Shown here piece by piece: positions 1 to 5,666 of a stretch of DNA of 14,847 nucleotides (position 1 is the stretch's first letter; each line of letters opens with the position of its first letter). The notes under the pieces are model-generated. The model worked only from the letters and a program-made list of their open reading frames with translations. It searched no databases and was not told the DNA's origin. Source of the DNA: FEN-1219 sp037445815. Its GTDB lineage: Bacteria; Pseudomonadota; Gammaproteobacteria; Steroidobacterales; Rariloculaceae. A program made the translations under genes and the position numbers. The stretch lies in contig JBBIJV010000079.1 of assembly GCA_037445815.1 (NCBI GenBank), positions 1 to 14,847 of the forward strand. Direction: 5' to 3'.

Positions 1-294
1 TACGACTTGGATCAGAGCATCGCGTTCGAAGGCGTCGTCGAGACCTTGAAGCTGCGCAATCCGCACATCGCCCTGACGCTGAAGGTAACGAAGGCCGACG
101 GCACAACTGGCACGATCAATTTCGTCGAAGGAGCGCCGGCCAACGTGCTCGTGCGGCACGGTCTCGATCCCGCCGAGATCGCCGTCGGCAAGCCCATCAA
201 GGCAATCGGCGCCCCGTCGCACGACGACCCGTACGCTTATTTCTTGAAGGCGATCATCCTGCCGGACGGCCGGCGCTACGCGTTCGTCGAGTAG
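1..294 (+). CDS. DUF6152-like periplasmic protein, 5' truncated by the window edge
   Basis: The reading frame is open from base 1 (Tyr-Asp-Leu-Asp-Gln...) to a TAG at 292-294, so the true start and any signal peptide lie to the left; the TTG at 7 need not be a start. The visible 97 residues align by eye with the complete DUF6152 protein at 4055-4462. Shared points are a Phe/Val-x-Gly-x-Val strand, Asn-Pro-His about 12 residues later, an Arg-x-Gly in the middle, a lone Gly before the last strands and Asp-Gly-(Arg/Lys)-Arg near the C-terminus. DUF6152 proteins are small exported beta-rich proteins of unknown function. The gene converges on the GIY-YIG gene and its last 41 bases overlap that gene's 3' end. 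The family is fairly sure; the role is unknown. Confidence 0.75.
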   Translation, partial: YDLDQSIAFEGVVETLKLRNPHIALTLKVTKADGTTGTINFVEGAPANVLVRHGLDPAEIAVGKPIKAIGAPSHDDPYAYFLKAIILPDGRRYAFVE

Positions 295-529
295 CGCAGA
301 GCGCGCGCTTGGCCGCTCGCGGCATGCGCTTGATCTCGAGCTCGCGCCGCTGCGCGGCGCCGCGATTCGGCGCCGGTTCCGCGTACACGAGCCTCACGGG
401 CAAGCGTTGGCGCGTGTACTTCGCACCGCGGCCGCGATTGTGCGCGGCGAGACGGGCGTGCAAGTCCTTGGCAACGCCCGTGTACAGCGTGCGGTCGGCG
501 CAGCGGACGATGTAGACGTGCCAGCTGAC
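254..529 (-). CDS. GIY-YIG domain nuclease, YhbQ-like small protein, no standard start codon
   Basis: A frame of about 91 residues ending at TGA 254-256 carries a single GIY-YIG domain. The GIY part is degenerate (Val-Tyr-Ile, residues 5-7) and the YIG part is Tyr-Thr-Gly (16-18). Next come Arg26 in the helix Asp-Leu-x-x-Arg-Leu, His30-Asn31, and the metal-binding Glu63 in Arg-Arg-Glu-Leu-Glu-Ile-Lys. Length and layout match the stand-alone YhbQ/URI-like proteins, which cut or bind branched or damaged DNA. No ATG, GTG or TTG lies where the family begins. The fitting position holds GTC (527-529), giving x-Ser-Trp-His-Val-Tyr-Ile, about 9 bases after a GAGG that overlaps the preceding TGA. A CTG at 542-544 is the other option. 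It is last in the minus-strand operon. Domain sure, start unsure. Confidence 0.72.
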   Translation of the reverse strand, partial: VSWHVYIVRCADRTLYTGVAKDLHARLAAHNRGRGAKYTRQRLPVRLVYAEPAPNRGAAQRRELEIKRMPRAAKRALCATRRTRSAGRPAG

Positions 530-540
530 GCTTGCGGACC

Positions 541-1059
541 TCAGAGCCCGAGGGCGTACAACAGCGTGTCGTTGTACATGATGAAGCGGCCGAAGATGAT
601 CACGAAGATCCAAGCCGTCAGCGAAACCGCGGCAATGGCCTTCGCCGCGCCCGGCGCGTCGCCGTCGGCGGGCACGGCCGCGAGCTTCCGTTCGATACCC
701 GCGCCGTAGAAGATCGCGAGGTTGATGCCGGCGATCAGCACGACGAGCATCTTCAAGCCGAGCGACAGGTTCGTCAGGTACTCCATCGGTCCGCCGACGG
801 GATTGCCGGCGACGAAGATGAACCCCGTCGTCGCATTGACGATGAACGCAATGATGCCGAGCGGAATGAACCGCTCCAGCAGCTGAATCGGAATGCCCTT
901 GCCGACGCCGAGAATGCGCAGGTCGACGACGCCGACCGTGCCGAGCAGCACGGACATGCCGAAGAAGTGCAGCGTCTCGCAGAGCGGCCACACCCAGTCG
1001 TGTGCCGCGACGTAGTCGCCGATGCCCGTGCTGATCAGAAAATTGGAGAACGCTTCCAT
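541..1059 (-). CDS. DUF6644-like four-helix inner-membrane protein (second copy)
   Basis: This 172-residue protein has four hydrophobic segments at roughly 23-50, 64-85, 100-122 and 144-164. A polar stretch between segments 3 and 4 holds Gly, Asp, Pro and Ala. It is clearly related to the neighbouring membrane protein (1073-1570). Both have Leu-His in the first helix (His31), Leu-Arg-x-Leu-Gly at its end (Arg48), a Pro before helix 2, Asn and Gly in helix 2, a Lys at the start of helix 3 (Lys103), Asn113, and Gly-Arg-Phe in helix 4. This pattern fits the DUF6644 family of unknown function. The buried His, Arg and Lys could bind a cofactor or move protons, but that is inference. ATG 1059 is 13 bases after the upstream stop and is preceded by GGTGA, so translation is probably coupled. 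Confidence 0.8.
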   Translation of the reverse strand: MEAFSNFLISTGIGDYVAAHDWVWPLCETLHFFGMSVLLGTVGVVDLRILGVGKGIPIQLLERFIPLGIIAFIVNATTGFIFVAGNPVGGPMEYLTNLSLGLKMLVVLIAGINLAIFYGAGIERKLAAVPADGDAPGAAKAIAAVSLTAWIFVIIFGRFIMYNDTLLYALGL

Positions 1060-1072
1060 CGCTCGTCACCAC

Positions 1073-1570
1073 TCAGAAGCCAAGCCACGCTTCGACGAAG
1101 TTCGGGTAGGCCGTGAAGCGGCCCGCGATCATCGCCAAGCCCCATAGAACGAGAGCGCCCAGAGCGAACAGGCGTGCATTCTTGGGCAGCCCGTCCGCCC
1201 CCACGGTTCCCGGCCGGTCGAAGACATGAATCCGCGTGAGCTCGAGGTTGATCATGGCGAGCGCGATGAACACTAGCTTGCAGATGAACAACCAGTTCCC
1301 TAGGTCGTTGGTCAAGTTGGCCGCGAGCAACGACGCGCCCGAGAACAAATTGATCGTGAACCCCAGGTACATCCACGGAAAAAGCTTCCGCAACGGCTGC
1401 AGCGGGATGGCCGAGACGAAGCCCAAGAGCCGCAGCGCGATCAGGTAGTTGATGCCGACGATGATCGCGAGCCCAATCGCGTGCAGCGACAGGATCGACG
1501 TGTACGCGAAAATCGACGGCGATTCGCGTACCCACGTGGCATACGCGCTATTTTCAATAGCTTCCATCAT
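1073..1570 (-). CDS. DUF6644-like four-helix inner-membrane protein (first copy)
   Basis: A 165-residue integral membrane protein with hydrophobic segments near 20-50, 62-85, 92-112 and 133-152. His30 lies in the first helix, Arg47 in Leu-Arg-Leu-Leu-Gly, Pro65-Trp66 at the helix 2 entry, Lys98 at the helix 3 entry, Asn108 in helix 3 and Gly-Arg-Phe at 150-152. These are the same landmarks as in the next gene, so the two are paralogues from an old duplication and may form a heteromer. The family resembles DUF6644, function unknown. Two ATG codons stand in tandem (1568-1570 and 1565-1567); GGAA lies about 8-11 bases upstream. The gene begins 24 bases after the transporter stop, consistent with one operon. 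No signal peptide is needed because the first helix can act as an anchor. Confidence 0.8.
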   Translation of the reverse strand: MMEAIENSAYATWVRESPSIFAYTSILSLHAIGLAIIVGINYLIALRLLGFVSAIPLQPLRKLFPWMYLGFTINLFSGASLLAANLTNDLGNWLFICKLVFIALAMINLELTRIHVFDRPGTVGADGLPKNARLFALGALVLWGLAMIAGRFTAYPNFVEAWLGF

Positions 1571-1594
1571 GAGAGTTTGTTCCGGGCAAGAAGA

Positions 1595-2956
1595 CTAGGT
1601 GGCGCGGCTCAAGCTCGCGGGGATCGACGCTCCTTGCTCCACGGGTTGCTCGTCGCGCACGTCGGGAGTGAGCTTCAGGAACAGCAGCACGCCTGCCGCC
1701 ACGAACGAGCCCAGGGCCATGACGATCGAGATCGCGGGCACACCGTAGCCCGCCGCGAACAGAAAGCCCGCCACGGCCGGGGCGAGCACCGATCCGCCGC
1801 GTCCGACGCCTATCGCGAACCCAGTGCCCGTGGCGCGTACGTGCGTAGGATAGGCGTGCGCGAAGATCGCATATAGGCCGACGATGCCGGCGTTCGTGAA
1901 GAATCCGGCGAAGAAACAAACCGTGCTCAACTGGCTCAGATCAGCCGGCGTCTGCCCGAAGATGCCCACGAGCACCGTCGATAGCACGAGCACGCCGATC
2001 GTGAGACCCTTCAAGCCGAAGCGAATCGTCATGAGGCCGAGCACGGCGCCGCCCGTAGCGCCGCCCGCCATGTACCAGGTCAGCACGCCGCCGGCCGAGC
2101 TCTGCGCGAAGCCCATCTCGACGACGATGTTCGGCACCCACTTCAATATGTAATAGAACGTGGTGATGTGGAAGAAATACGCGGCGGCACAGATCAACGT
2201 CGTCGCGATGAGCCCGGGGCGGAAGATGTCCGACACGGAGCGCTTGCGCGTCTCCTCGGACACATGGGGGAGCGCCGCAATCGACGCCTTCCCGATGTGC
2301 TTCATTGCCCGATTGATCTTCTCGAGCGCTCCGGCGGGCTGCTTGCGCGCAAGCCAGTGCACGGACTCGGGGACCAAGAAGTAAACGATCGGGATGAACG
2401 CGACCGTCATCGCGAAGCCGAAGTAAAAGACGTAGCGCCAGTCGTGGTCGCGCAGCAGCCACGACGCGACGGCACCGCCGACGGCGCCGACGGCCGGATA
2501 GCCGATCGACATGATCGAAACGGAGAGATGCTTGTTCTTGGCATTCGAGAACTCGGCGGCGACGGCATTGATTGCGGCAAGCATTCCGCCGATACCCAAG
2601 CCCGTGAGCACGCGCCACGCCGACAGCACGATGAGGCTCGTCGCCGTAGTCACCATGAACATGCCGATGGACATGGCGACGAGACAGCCCAACATCAGCG
2701 GCCGGCGGCCGATCTTGTCCGCCACGCCCCCCAACAAGATGGAGCCGAAGGCCATGCCGATGAGCTCGGCCGTGAGCACGAGACCCAGGACGCCTTGATC
2801 GATGCCCCACTCGGCCCGGATGCCCGGCGACGCGTAGCTGATCGAGAGCACGTCGAACCCATCGAGGCCGTTCAAGCCAACCGTGATGGCAATGATGAGC
2901 ACTTGCATCGCCGACATGGGCGACTTGGCAATGACTTCGCGTGGATCGGTCTGCAC
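1595..2956 (-). CDS. MFS transporter, aromatic acid:H+ symporter (AAHS) type
   Basis: From the GTG at 2954-2956 this is a 453-residue, 12-helix major facilitator. The start fits the family: Met-Gln-Thr-Asp-Pro-Arg-x-Val-Ile, Pro-Met-Ser and Gln, then helix 1 with Leu-Asp-Gly-Phe-Asp (31-35), the mark of AAHS/organic-acid carriers such as PcaK and BenK. MFS motif A is seen as Gly-Gly-Val-Ala-Asp-Lys-Ile-Gly-Arg-Arg (76-85). The later Arg-Ala-Thr-Gly-x-Gly in the C-terminal half is also typical. The expected role is proton-driven uptake of an aromatic or other organic acid; the substrate cannot be read. An ATG at 3032-3034 would add 26 residues, but GTG has AGGGGA 7 bases upstream and a TACGCT box lies between the two. 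It heads the minus-strand operon and is divergent from the secreted protein at 3131. Confidence 0.88.
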   Translation of the reverse strand: MQTDPREVIAKSPMSAMQVLIIAITVGLNGLDGFDVLSISYASPGIRAEWGIDQGVLGLVLTAELIGMAFGSILLGGVADKIGRRPLMLGCLVAMSIGMFMVTTATSLIVLSAWRVLTGLGIGGMLAAINAVAAEFSNAKNKHLSVSIMSIGYPAVGAVGGAVASWLLRDHDWRYVFYFGFAMTVAFIPIVYFLVPESVHWLARKQPAGALEKINRAMKHIGKASIAALPHVSEETRKRSVSDIFRPGLIATTLICAAAYFFHITTFYYILKWVPNIVVEMGFAQSSAGGVLTWYMAGGATGGAVLGLMTIRFGLKGLTIGVLVLSTVLVGIFGQTPADLSQLSTVCFFAGFFTNAGIVGLYAIFAHAYPTHVRATGTGFAIGVGRGGSVLAPAVAGFLFAAGYGVPAISIVMALGSFVAAGVLLFLKLTPDVRDEQPVEQGASIPASLSRAT

Positions 2957-2963
2957 GAGTATT

Positions 2964-2969
2964 TCCCCT
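2964..2969 (-). promoter_or_regulatory. Ribosome binding site deciding the GTG start of the MFS gene
   Basis: AGGGGA on the minus strand, separated by seven bases (AATACTC) from GTG 2954-2956. The alternative ATG at 3032-3034 has no comparable site upstream, so this favours the shorter protein. Confidence 0.5.
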
Positions 2970-3003
2970 GGGCCGGCCGTCTTGTGCGGCCTATTGAGAC
3001 CGG

Positions 3004-3009
3004 AGCGTA
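3004..3009 (-). promoter_or_regulatory. Possible -10 box of the minus-strand MFS operon
   Basis: TACGCT (TAnnnT type) on the minus strand, 53 bases before the GTG start of the transporter. No good -35 match is seen at 17 bases. It is one of a series of similar boxes before most genes in this window. If it is real, the upstream ATG at 3034 cannot be the start. Confidence 0.25.
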
Positions 3010-3060
3010 GCACTTTCCGAACGGATGCGCCCATGGCCACGATTCTTAAGGTAAGTCGGG

Positions 3061-3092
3061 TTGGCTTTAAGGAGCCGCCCCAATACGGTATT
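3061..3092 (+). promoter_or_regulatory. Candidate promoter and operator of the secreted-protein/DUF6152 pair
   Basis: TTGGCT (3061-3066), 17 bases, then TACGGT (3084-3089) looks like a sigma-70 promoter with a start point near 3096, about 35 bases before ATG 3131. An 11-base perfect palindrome, AATAC-G-GTATT (3082-3092), covers the -10 box and could be an operator. Two TTAAGG hexamers lie at 3046-3051 and 3067-3072, 21 bases apart, which is about two helical turns. All of this is inferred from sequence pattern only. Confidence 0.35.
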
Positions 3093-3130
3093 TTCGAGCT
3101 CGATTCGGCATCCCGAGCGAACATCGCAAA

Positions 3131-4036
3131 ATGACGATTCGTCTTTCGACGACCCTGCTCGTTGTCGGTCCCGCGCTCGCCGCCGCAGCGGCGAGCGCGC
3201 AATGGCCGCCGTACCCGACGCCGAACGTGCCGCGCAACGCCGACGGCACACCGAACCTGACGGCTCCCGCGCCGCGCACGGCGGACGGCAAGCCGGATTT
3301 GACGGGGCTCTGGGAAATCTATTTGAGCTCGATCGCGGCCCCGCCGCCGCCGGGCGAAGCCAGCCCGTCGCGCTCGCTGCAAGAGGGAGCCGAGGACAAC
3401 CAGCTCGGGCTGAGCGCGAACGGCCCGCCCGCGGATCCGGACGCGCCGCCGCGCGCCACGTTCTTCGACATCGGCGCGAACATCGACGGCGGTGCTCCGT
3501 ACCAAGACTGGGCGCGCGACTTGCGTTCGCAGCGCATGGCCGACAATCAGAAGGACAATCCCGACGCTAATTGCTTGCCGATGGGGTTCATGCAGCTGCA
3601 CGGCCATCCGCAGCCGCGCAAGATCGTTCAGACGCCCGAGCTCATCGTCGTCATGTACGAAGGCAACCAGGGCCTGCGGCAGATCTTCTTGGACGGCCGC
3701 GAGCTACCCGAAGTAGACGAGAACTTACAGCCGTGGTGGTACGGTTATTCGGTCGGCCACTGGGAAGGCGACACGCTCGTCGTCGAGTCGGTCGGCTTTC
3801 GTGACGGTGGCTGGCTCGACGTGTTCGGCAGCCCGCTCACGGATCGCGGCAAGCTCATCGAGCGCTGGCGTCGGCCCGACTACGGGCACCTCGAGATCGA
3901 CGTCACGGTCGATGATCCGAAAGCCTACACGAGGCCGTTCACCGTCCGCGTCAGCCATCAAGTTTTGCTCGACCAAGAGTTGATCGAGTTCATCTGCAAC
4001 GAGAACGAGAAGTCCTCGCAGCACTACGACCCCTAA
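3131..4036 (+). CDS. Secreted protein of an unnamed family of about 300 residues
   Basis: A 301-residue protein with an N-terminal Sec signal peptide (Met-Thr-Ile-Arg, a hydrophobic Leu/Val/Ala core, Ala-Ser-Ala cleavage near 23) and mature start Gln-Trp-Pro-Pro. A proline-rich stretch follows with Arg-Thr-Ala-Asp-Gly-Lys-Pro-Asp-Leu-Thr-Gly-Leu-Trp (49-61). The C-terminal half holds the strongest motifs: Cys-Leu-Pro-Met-Gly (148-152), Val-Val-Met-Tyr-Glu-Gly-Asn (173-179), Trp-Tyr-Gly-Tyr-Ser-Val-Gly-His-Trp-Glu-Gly-Asp-Thr-Leu-Val-Val (203-218), and Arg-Arg-Pro-Asp-Tyr-Gly-His-Leu-Glu near 247. The last motif is Ile-Cys-Asn-Glu-Asn-Glu-Lys near the C-terminus. From memory, uncultured proteobacteria and Acidobacteria carry many such proteins, usually annotated as hypothetical; I know no function. 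It lies 18 bases before a DUF6152 gene, and a broken second copy lies just beyond. Confidence 0.8.
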   Translation: MTIRLSTTLLVVGPALAAAAASAQWPPYPTPNVPRNADGTPNLTAPAPRTADGKPDLTGLWEIYLSSIAAPPPPGEASPSRSLQEGAEDNQLGLSANGPPADPDAPPRATFFDIGANIDGGAPYQDWARDLRSQRMADNQKDNPDANCLPMGFMQLHGHPQPRKIVQTPELIVVMYEGNQGLRQIFLDGRELPEVDENLQPWWYGYSVGHWEGDTLVVESVGFRDGGWLDVFGSPLTDRGKLIERWRRPDYGHLEIDVTVDDPKAYTRPFTVRVSHQVLLDQELIEFICNENEKSSQHYDP

Positions 4037-4044
4037 TCCCCCAC

Positions 4045-4049
4045 GGAGG
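4045..4049 (+). promoter_or_regulatory. Ribosome binding site of the DUF6152 gene
   Basis: GGAGG, five bases before ATG 4055 and inside the 18-base gap after the upstream TAA. It is the strongest Shine-Dalgarno match in the window, suggesting that the DUF6152 protein is made in greater amount than its neighbour from a shared transcript. Confidence 0.6.
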
Positions 4050-4054
4050 ATCTC

Positions 4055-4462
4055 ATGAAACGCATTGCCAGCCTTGCCGTCGCCGCTGCGTGCGCATGGC
4101 TCACGATGAGCCCGGCCTCGGCCCATCACTCGTTCGCAGCAGAGTTCGATCGCAACATGCCGATCACGGTGACGGGCACCGTCACGAAGGTTGAATGGAT
4201 GAATCCGCACGCGCGTTTCTACGTCGACGCGAAGGACGAGAGCGGCAAGACCGTGAACTGGGACTTCGAGCTCGCGAGCCCGAACGGGCTCATGCGCCGC
4301 GGCTGGAATCGCAACTCGATGAAGATCGGCGACGTCGTCACCGTGACGGGCCACCGCGCGAAGAACAACCCGCTCGTCGGCAACGCGAGCACCGTGACGC
4401 TCGCCGACGGCAAGCGCCTGTTCGCGGGTTCGTCGATCGAAAACGAGCCGGCCAAGCAATAA
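4055..4462 (+). CDS. DUF6152 family periplasmic protein
   Basis: A 135-residue protein with a clear signal peptide: Met-Lys-Arg, a hydrophobic core, and Ala-Ser-Ala cleavage near residue 23. The mature protein begins His-His-Ser-Phe-Ala-Ala-Glu-Phe-Asp, the hallmark of DUF6152. It goes on with Val-Thr-Gly-Thr-Val, Glu-Trp-Met-Asn-Pro-His, a Trp-Asp-Phe-Glu strand, Leu-x-Arg-x-Gly-Trp, Gly-Asp-x-Val-Thr-Val-x-Gly and a final Leu-Ala-Asp-Gly-Lys. The fold is probably a small OB-like beta barrel (inference). The N-terminal His-His pair and the Asn-Pro-His could bind a metal, but nothing here proves it. It is translated from GGAGG in the 18-base gap after the secreted-protein gene, so the two are very likely co-transcribed. 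The truncated gene at the left edge is a paralogue. Confidence 0.88.
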   Translation: MKRIASLAVAAACAWLTMSPASAHHSFAAEFDRNMPITVTGTVTKVEWMNPHARFYVDAKDESGKTVNWDFELASPNGLMRRGWNRNSMKIGDVVTVTGHRAKNNPLVGNASTVTLADGKRLFAGSSIENEPAKQ

Positions 4463-4805
4463 GCCGTGCTTCTCCGCACCGCCGCTCGAGCGGCACACCC
4501 CGCGGCCGCGCCGCACTTCGTGCGTCGCCGCGCTCGCGATACCGGCGGCGCTGCCGGCGGCGACGCAATGGCCGCCGTTCGAAGCCAAGCACGCGCCGCG
4601 AGCCTCGTCGTGATGATGTACGAGGGCAACGAGGGCCTACGTAACCTCAGAAGATCCAGCGGCTTACGCGAACCCGTTCATGGTCCGCATGACCCAACGG
4701 CCGTTCCCGATGCCGAGCTTGATCGAGATCGATTGTAACGGAAACGGGAAATCCGTCCGTCATTGCGATCGCCGGGCGAAATCGGCGGGCCCGATCCCCG
4801 TTTAG
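4463..4805 (+). pseudogene. Decayed second copy of the secreted-protein family, two internal deletions
   Basis: Three pieces of the family at 3131-4036 can be read in order. In the frame of base 4563 there is a signal-peptide-like run ending Ala-Ala-Thr-Gln-Trp-Pro-Pro-Phe, matching Ala-Ser-Ala-Gln-Trp-Pro-Pro-Tyr of the intact copy. In the frame of base 4466 there is Leu-Val-Val-Met-Met-Tyr-Glu-Gly-Asn-Glu-Gly-Leu-Arg, matching intact residues 171-183. From 4650, back in the first frame, there is Glu-Asp-Pro-Ala-Ala-Tyr-Ala-Asn-Pro-Phe, then Ser-Leu-Ile-Glu-Ile-Asp-Cys-Asn-Gly-Asn-Gly-Lys, matching intact 261 to the end, closing at TAG 4803-4805. About 140 and about 75 residues are missing at the two junctions, the frame shifts at both, and no start codon is seen for the first piece. 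It follows the DUF6152 stop directly, so it is probably a relic of a tandem duplication. Confidence 0.78.
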
Positions 4806-4809
4806 CGGC

Positions 4810-4815
4810 TATGAT
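4810..4815 (+). promoter_or_regulatory. Possible -10 box of the ankyrin lipoprotein gene
   Basis: TATGAT, five of six bases matching the sigma-70 -10 consensus, 56 bases before ATG 4866. There is no convincing -35 at the usual distance. It lies just after the end of the decayed gene copy. Confidence 0.3.
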
Positions 4816-4865
4816 GGTGCGCATCGCAGAGGGGTGCCCGCCGGCACGCGAGGATAGAGAGCGGG

Positions 4866-5666
4866 ATGCGGTTGAAGCGGTCGTCCTTGTACAAGCATTG
4901 GGCGGTGCTCGCATTGGCCGCGATCGCCGGCTGCCGCGGCGAGCCGGCGCCTTCGGCGGCCGCATTCGGCACGTATCAGCCCGCCTCCTTGGCCGAAGCC
5001 GTCGTCTTCGGCAATCGCACGGCCGTCGAAAACCTCCTCACCTTGGGCGTCGACCCGAACGAGGCCGAGCCCGACGGCACGACTCCCCTCATGCGCGCCG
5101 TGTATGGCGAAGAGCTCGAAATTGCGCGGCTCCTGATCGAGGCCGGCGCCGACGTGCGGCGGGCGAACTCGTACGGCGTCACGGCGCTTTACCTCGCCGC
5201 CCGCGCAGGCGACGAGGTCGCGACGCAGATGCTGCTCGCGGCCGGAGCCGACGCCAACGCGGCACTGCCGGCCGCAGGCGAAACCGTGCTGATGACGGCC
5301 GCGAAGGCCGGCAATCCCGAGGTCGTCCGGGCGTTGCTGACGGGCGGCGTCCAAGGGGTCTCGCTGCTCGAGCTCGGCGAAGCGCGCGCGGCGGCGCGAG
5401 TCGCCGAGGCCGCGGGCTATGCCCTGCCGACGAACCCCACGATCGCGACGAACTACGCCGACGTCAACGCGCGCGAGCGGCTCTACGGCCGCACGGCGCT
5501 GATGATTGCCGCGGCCGCCGGCCACCGCGACGTCGTCGCGCTGTTGCTCGAAGCCGGCGCGGACGTGAATTTGGCCGACCTCGAAGGCTCGACGGCGCTC
5601 TCATTGGCCCGCAACTCCGGTAACCTAGACGTTGCCGCGCAGCTCGAGGAAGCCGGCGCGCGCTAG
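4866..5666 (+). CDS. Ankyrin-repeat lipoprotein
   Basis: A 266-residue protein. Residues 1-23 form a lipoprotein signal: Lys/Arg-rich start, hydrophobic core, lipobox Ile-Ala-Gly-Cys with Cys23 as the acylation site. Ankyrin repeats follow at about 40-70, 71-104, 105-138, 139-165, 208-241 and 242-266. They show the usual Gly-x-Thr-(Ala/Pro)-Leu-x-x-Ala-x-x-x-Gly and Leu-Leu-x-x-Gly-Ala-Asp marks, best in repeats 2, 3 and 5. Residues 166-207 interrupt the series with an Ala/Glu-rich helix and a loop, so this is two ankyrin blocks around an insert. The likely role is a protein-binding scaffold held to an envelope membrane on its periplasmic side; the partner is unknown. Its TAG overlaps the stop of the convergent TonB receptor. 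A GAGGA lies about 11 bases before the ATG. Confidence 0.88.
   Translation: MRLKRSSLYKHWAVLALAAIAGCRGEPAPSAAAFGTYQPASLAEAVVFGNRTAVENLLTLGVDPNEAEPDGTTPLMRAVYGEELEIARLLIEAGADVRRANSYGVTALYLAARAGDEVATQMLLAAGADANAALPAAGETVLMTAAKAGNPEVVRALLTGGVQGVSLLELGEARAAARVAEAAGYALPTNPTIATNYADVNARERLYGRTALMIAAAAGHRDVVALLLEAGADVNLADLEGSTALSLARNSGNLDVAAQLEEAGAR

Noticed and set aside
2957..3607. N-terminal extension of the MFS frame up to 3607
   Set aside because: The added part is Arg-rich, lies antisense to the signal peptide and first part of the secreted protein, and lacks family similarity. The GTG at 2956 has a ribosome site.
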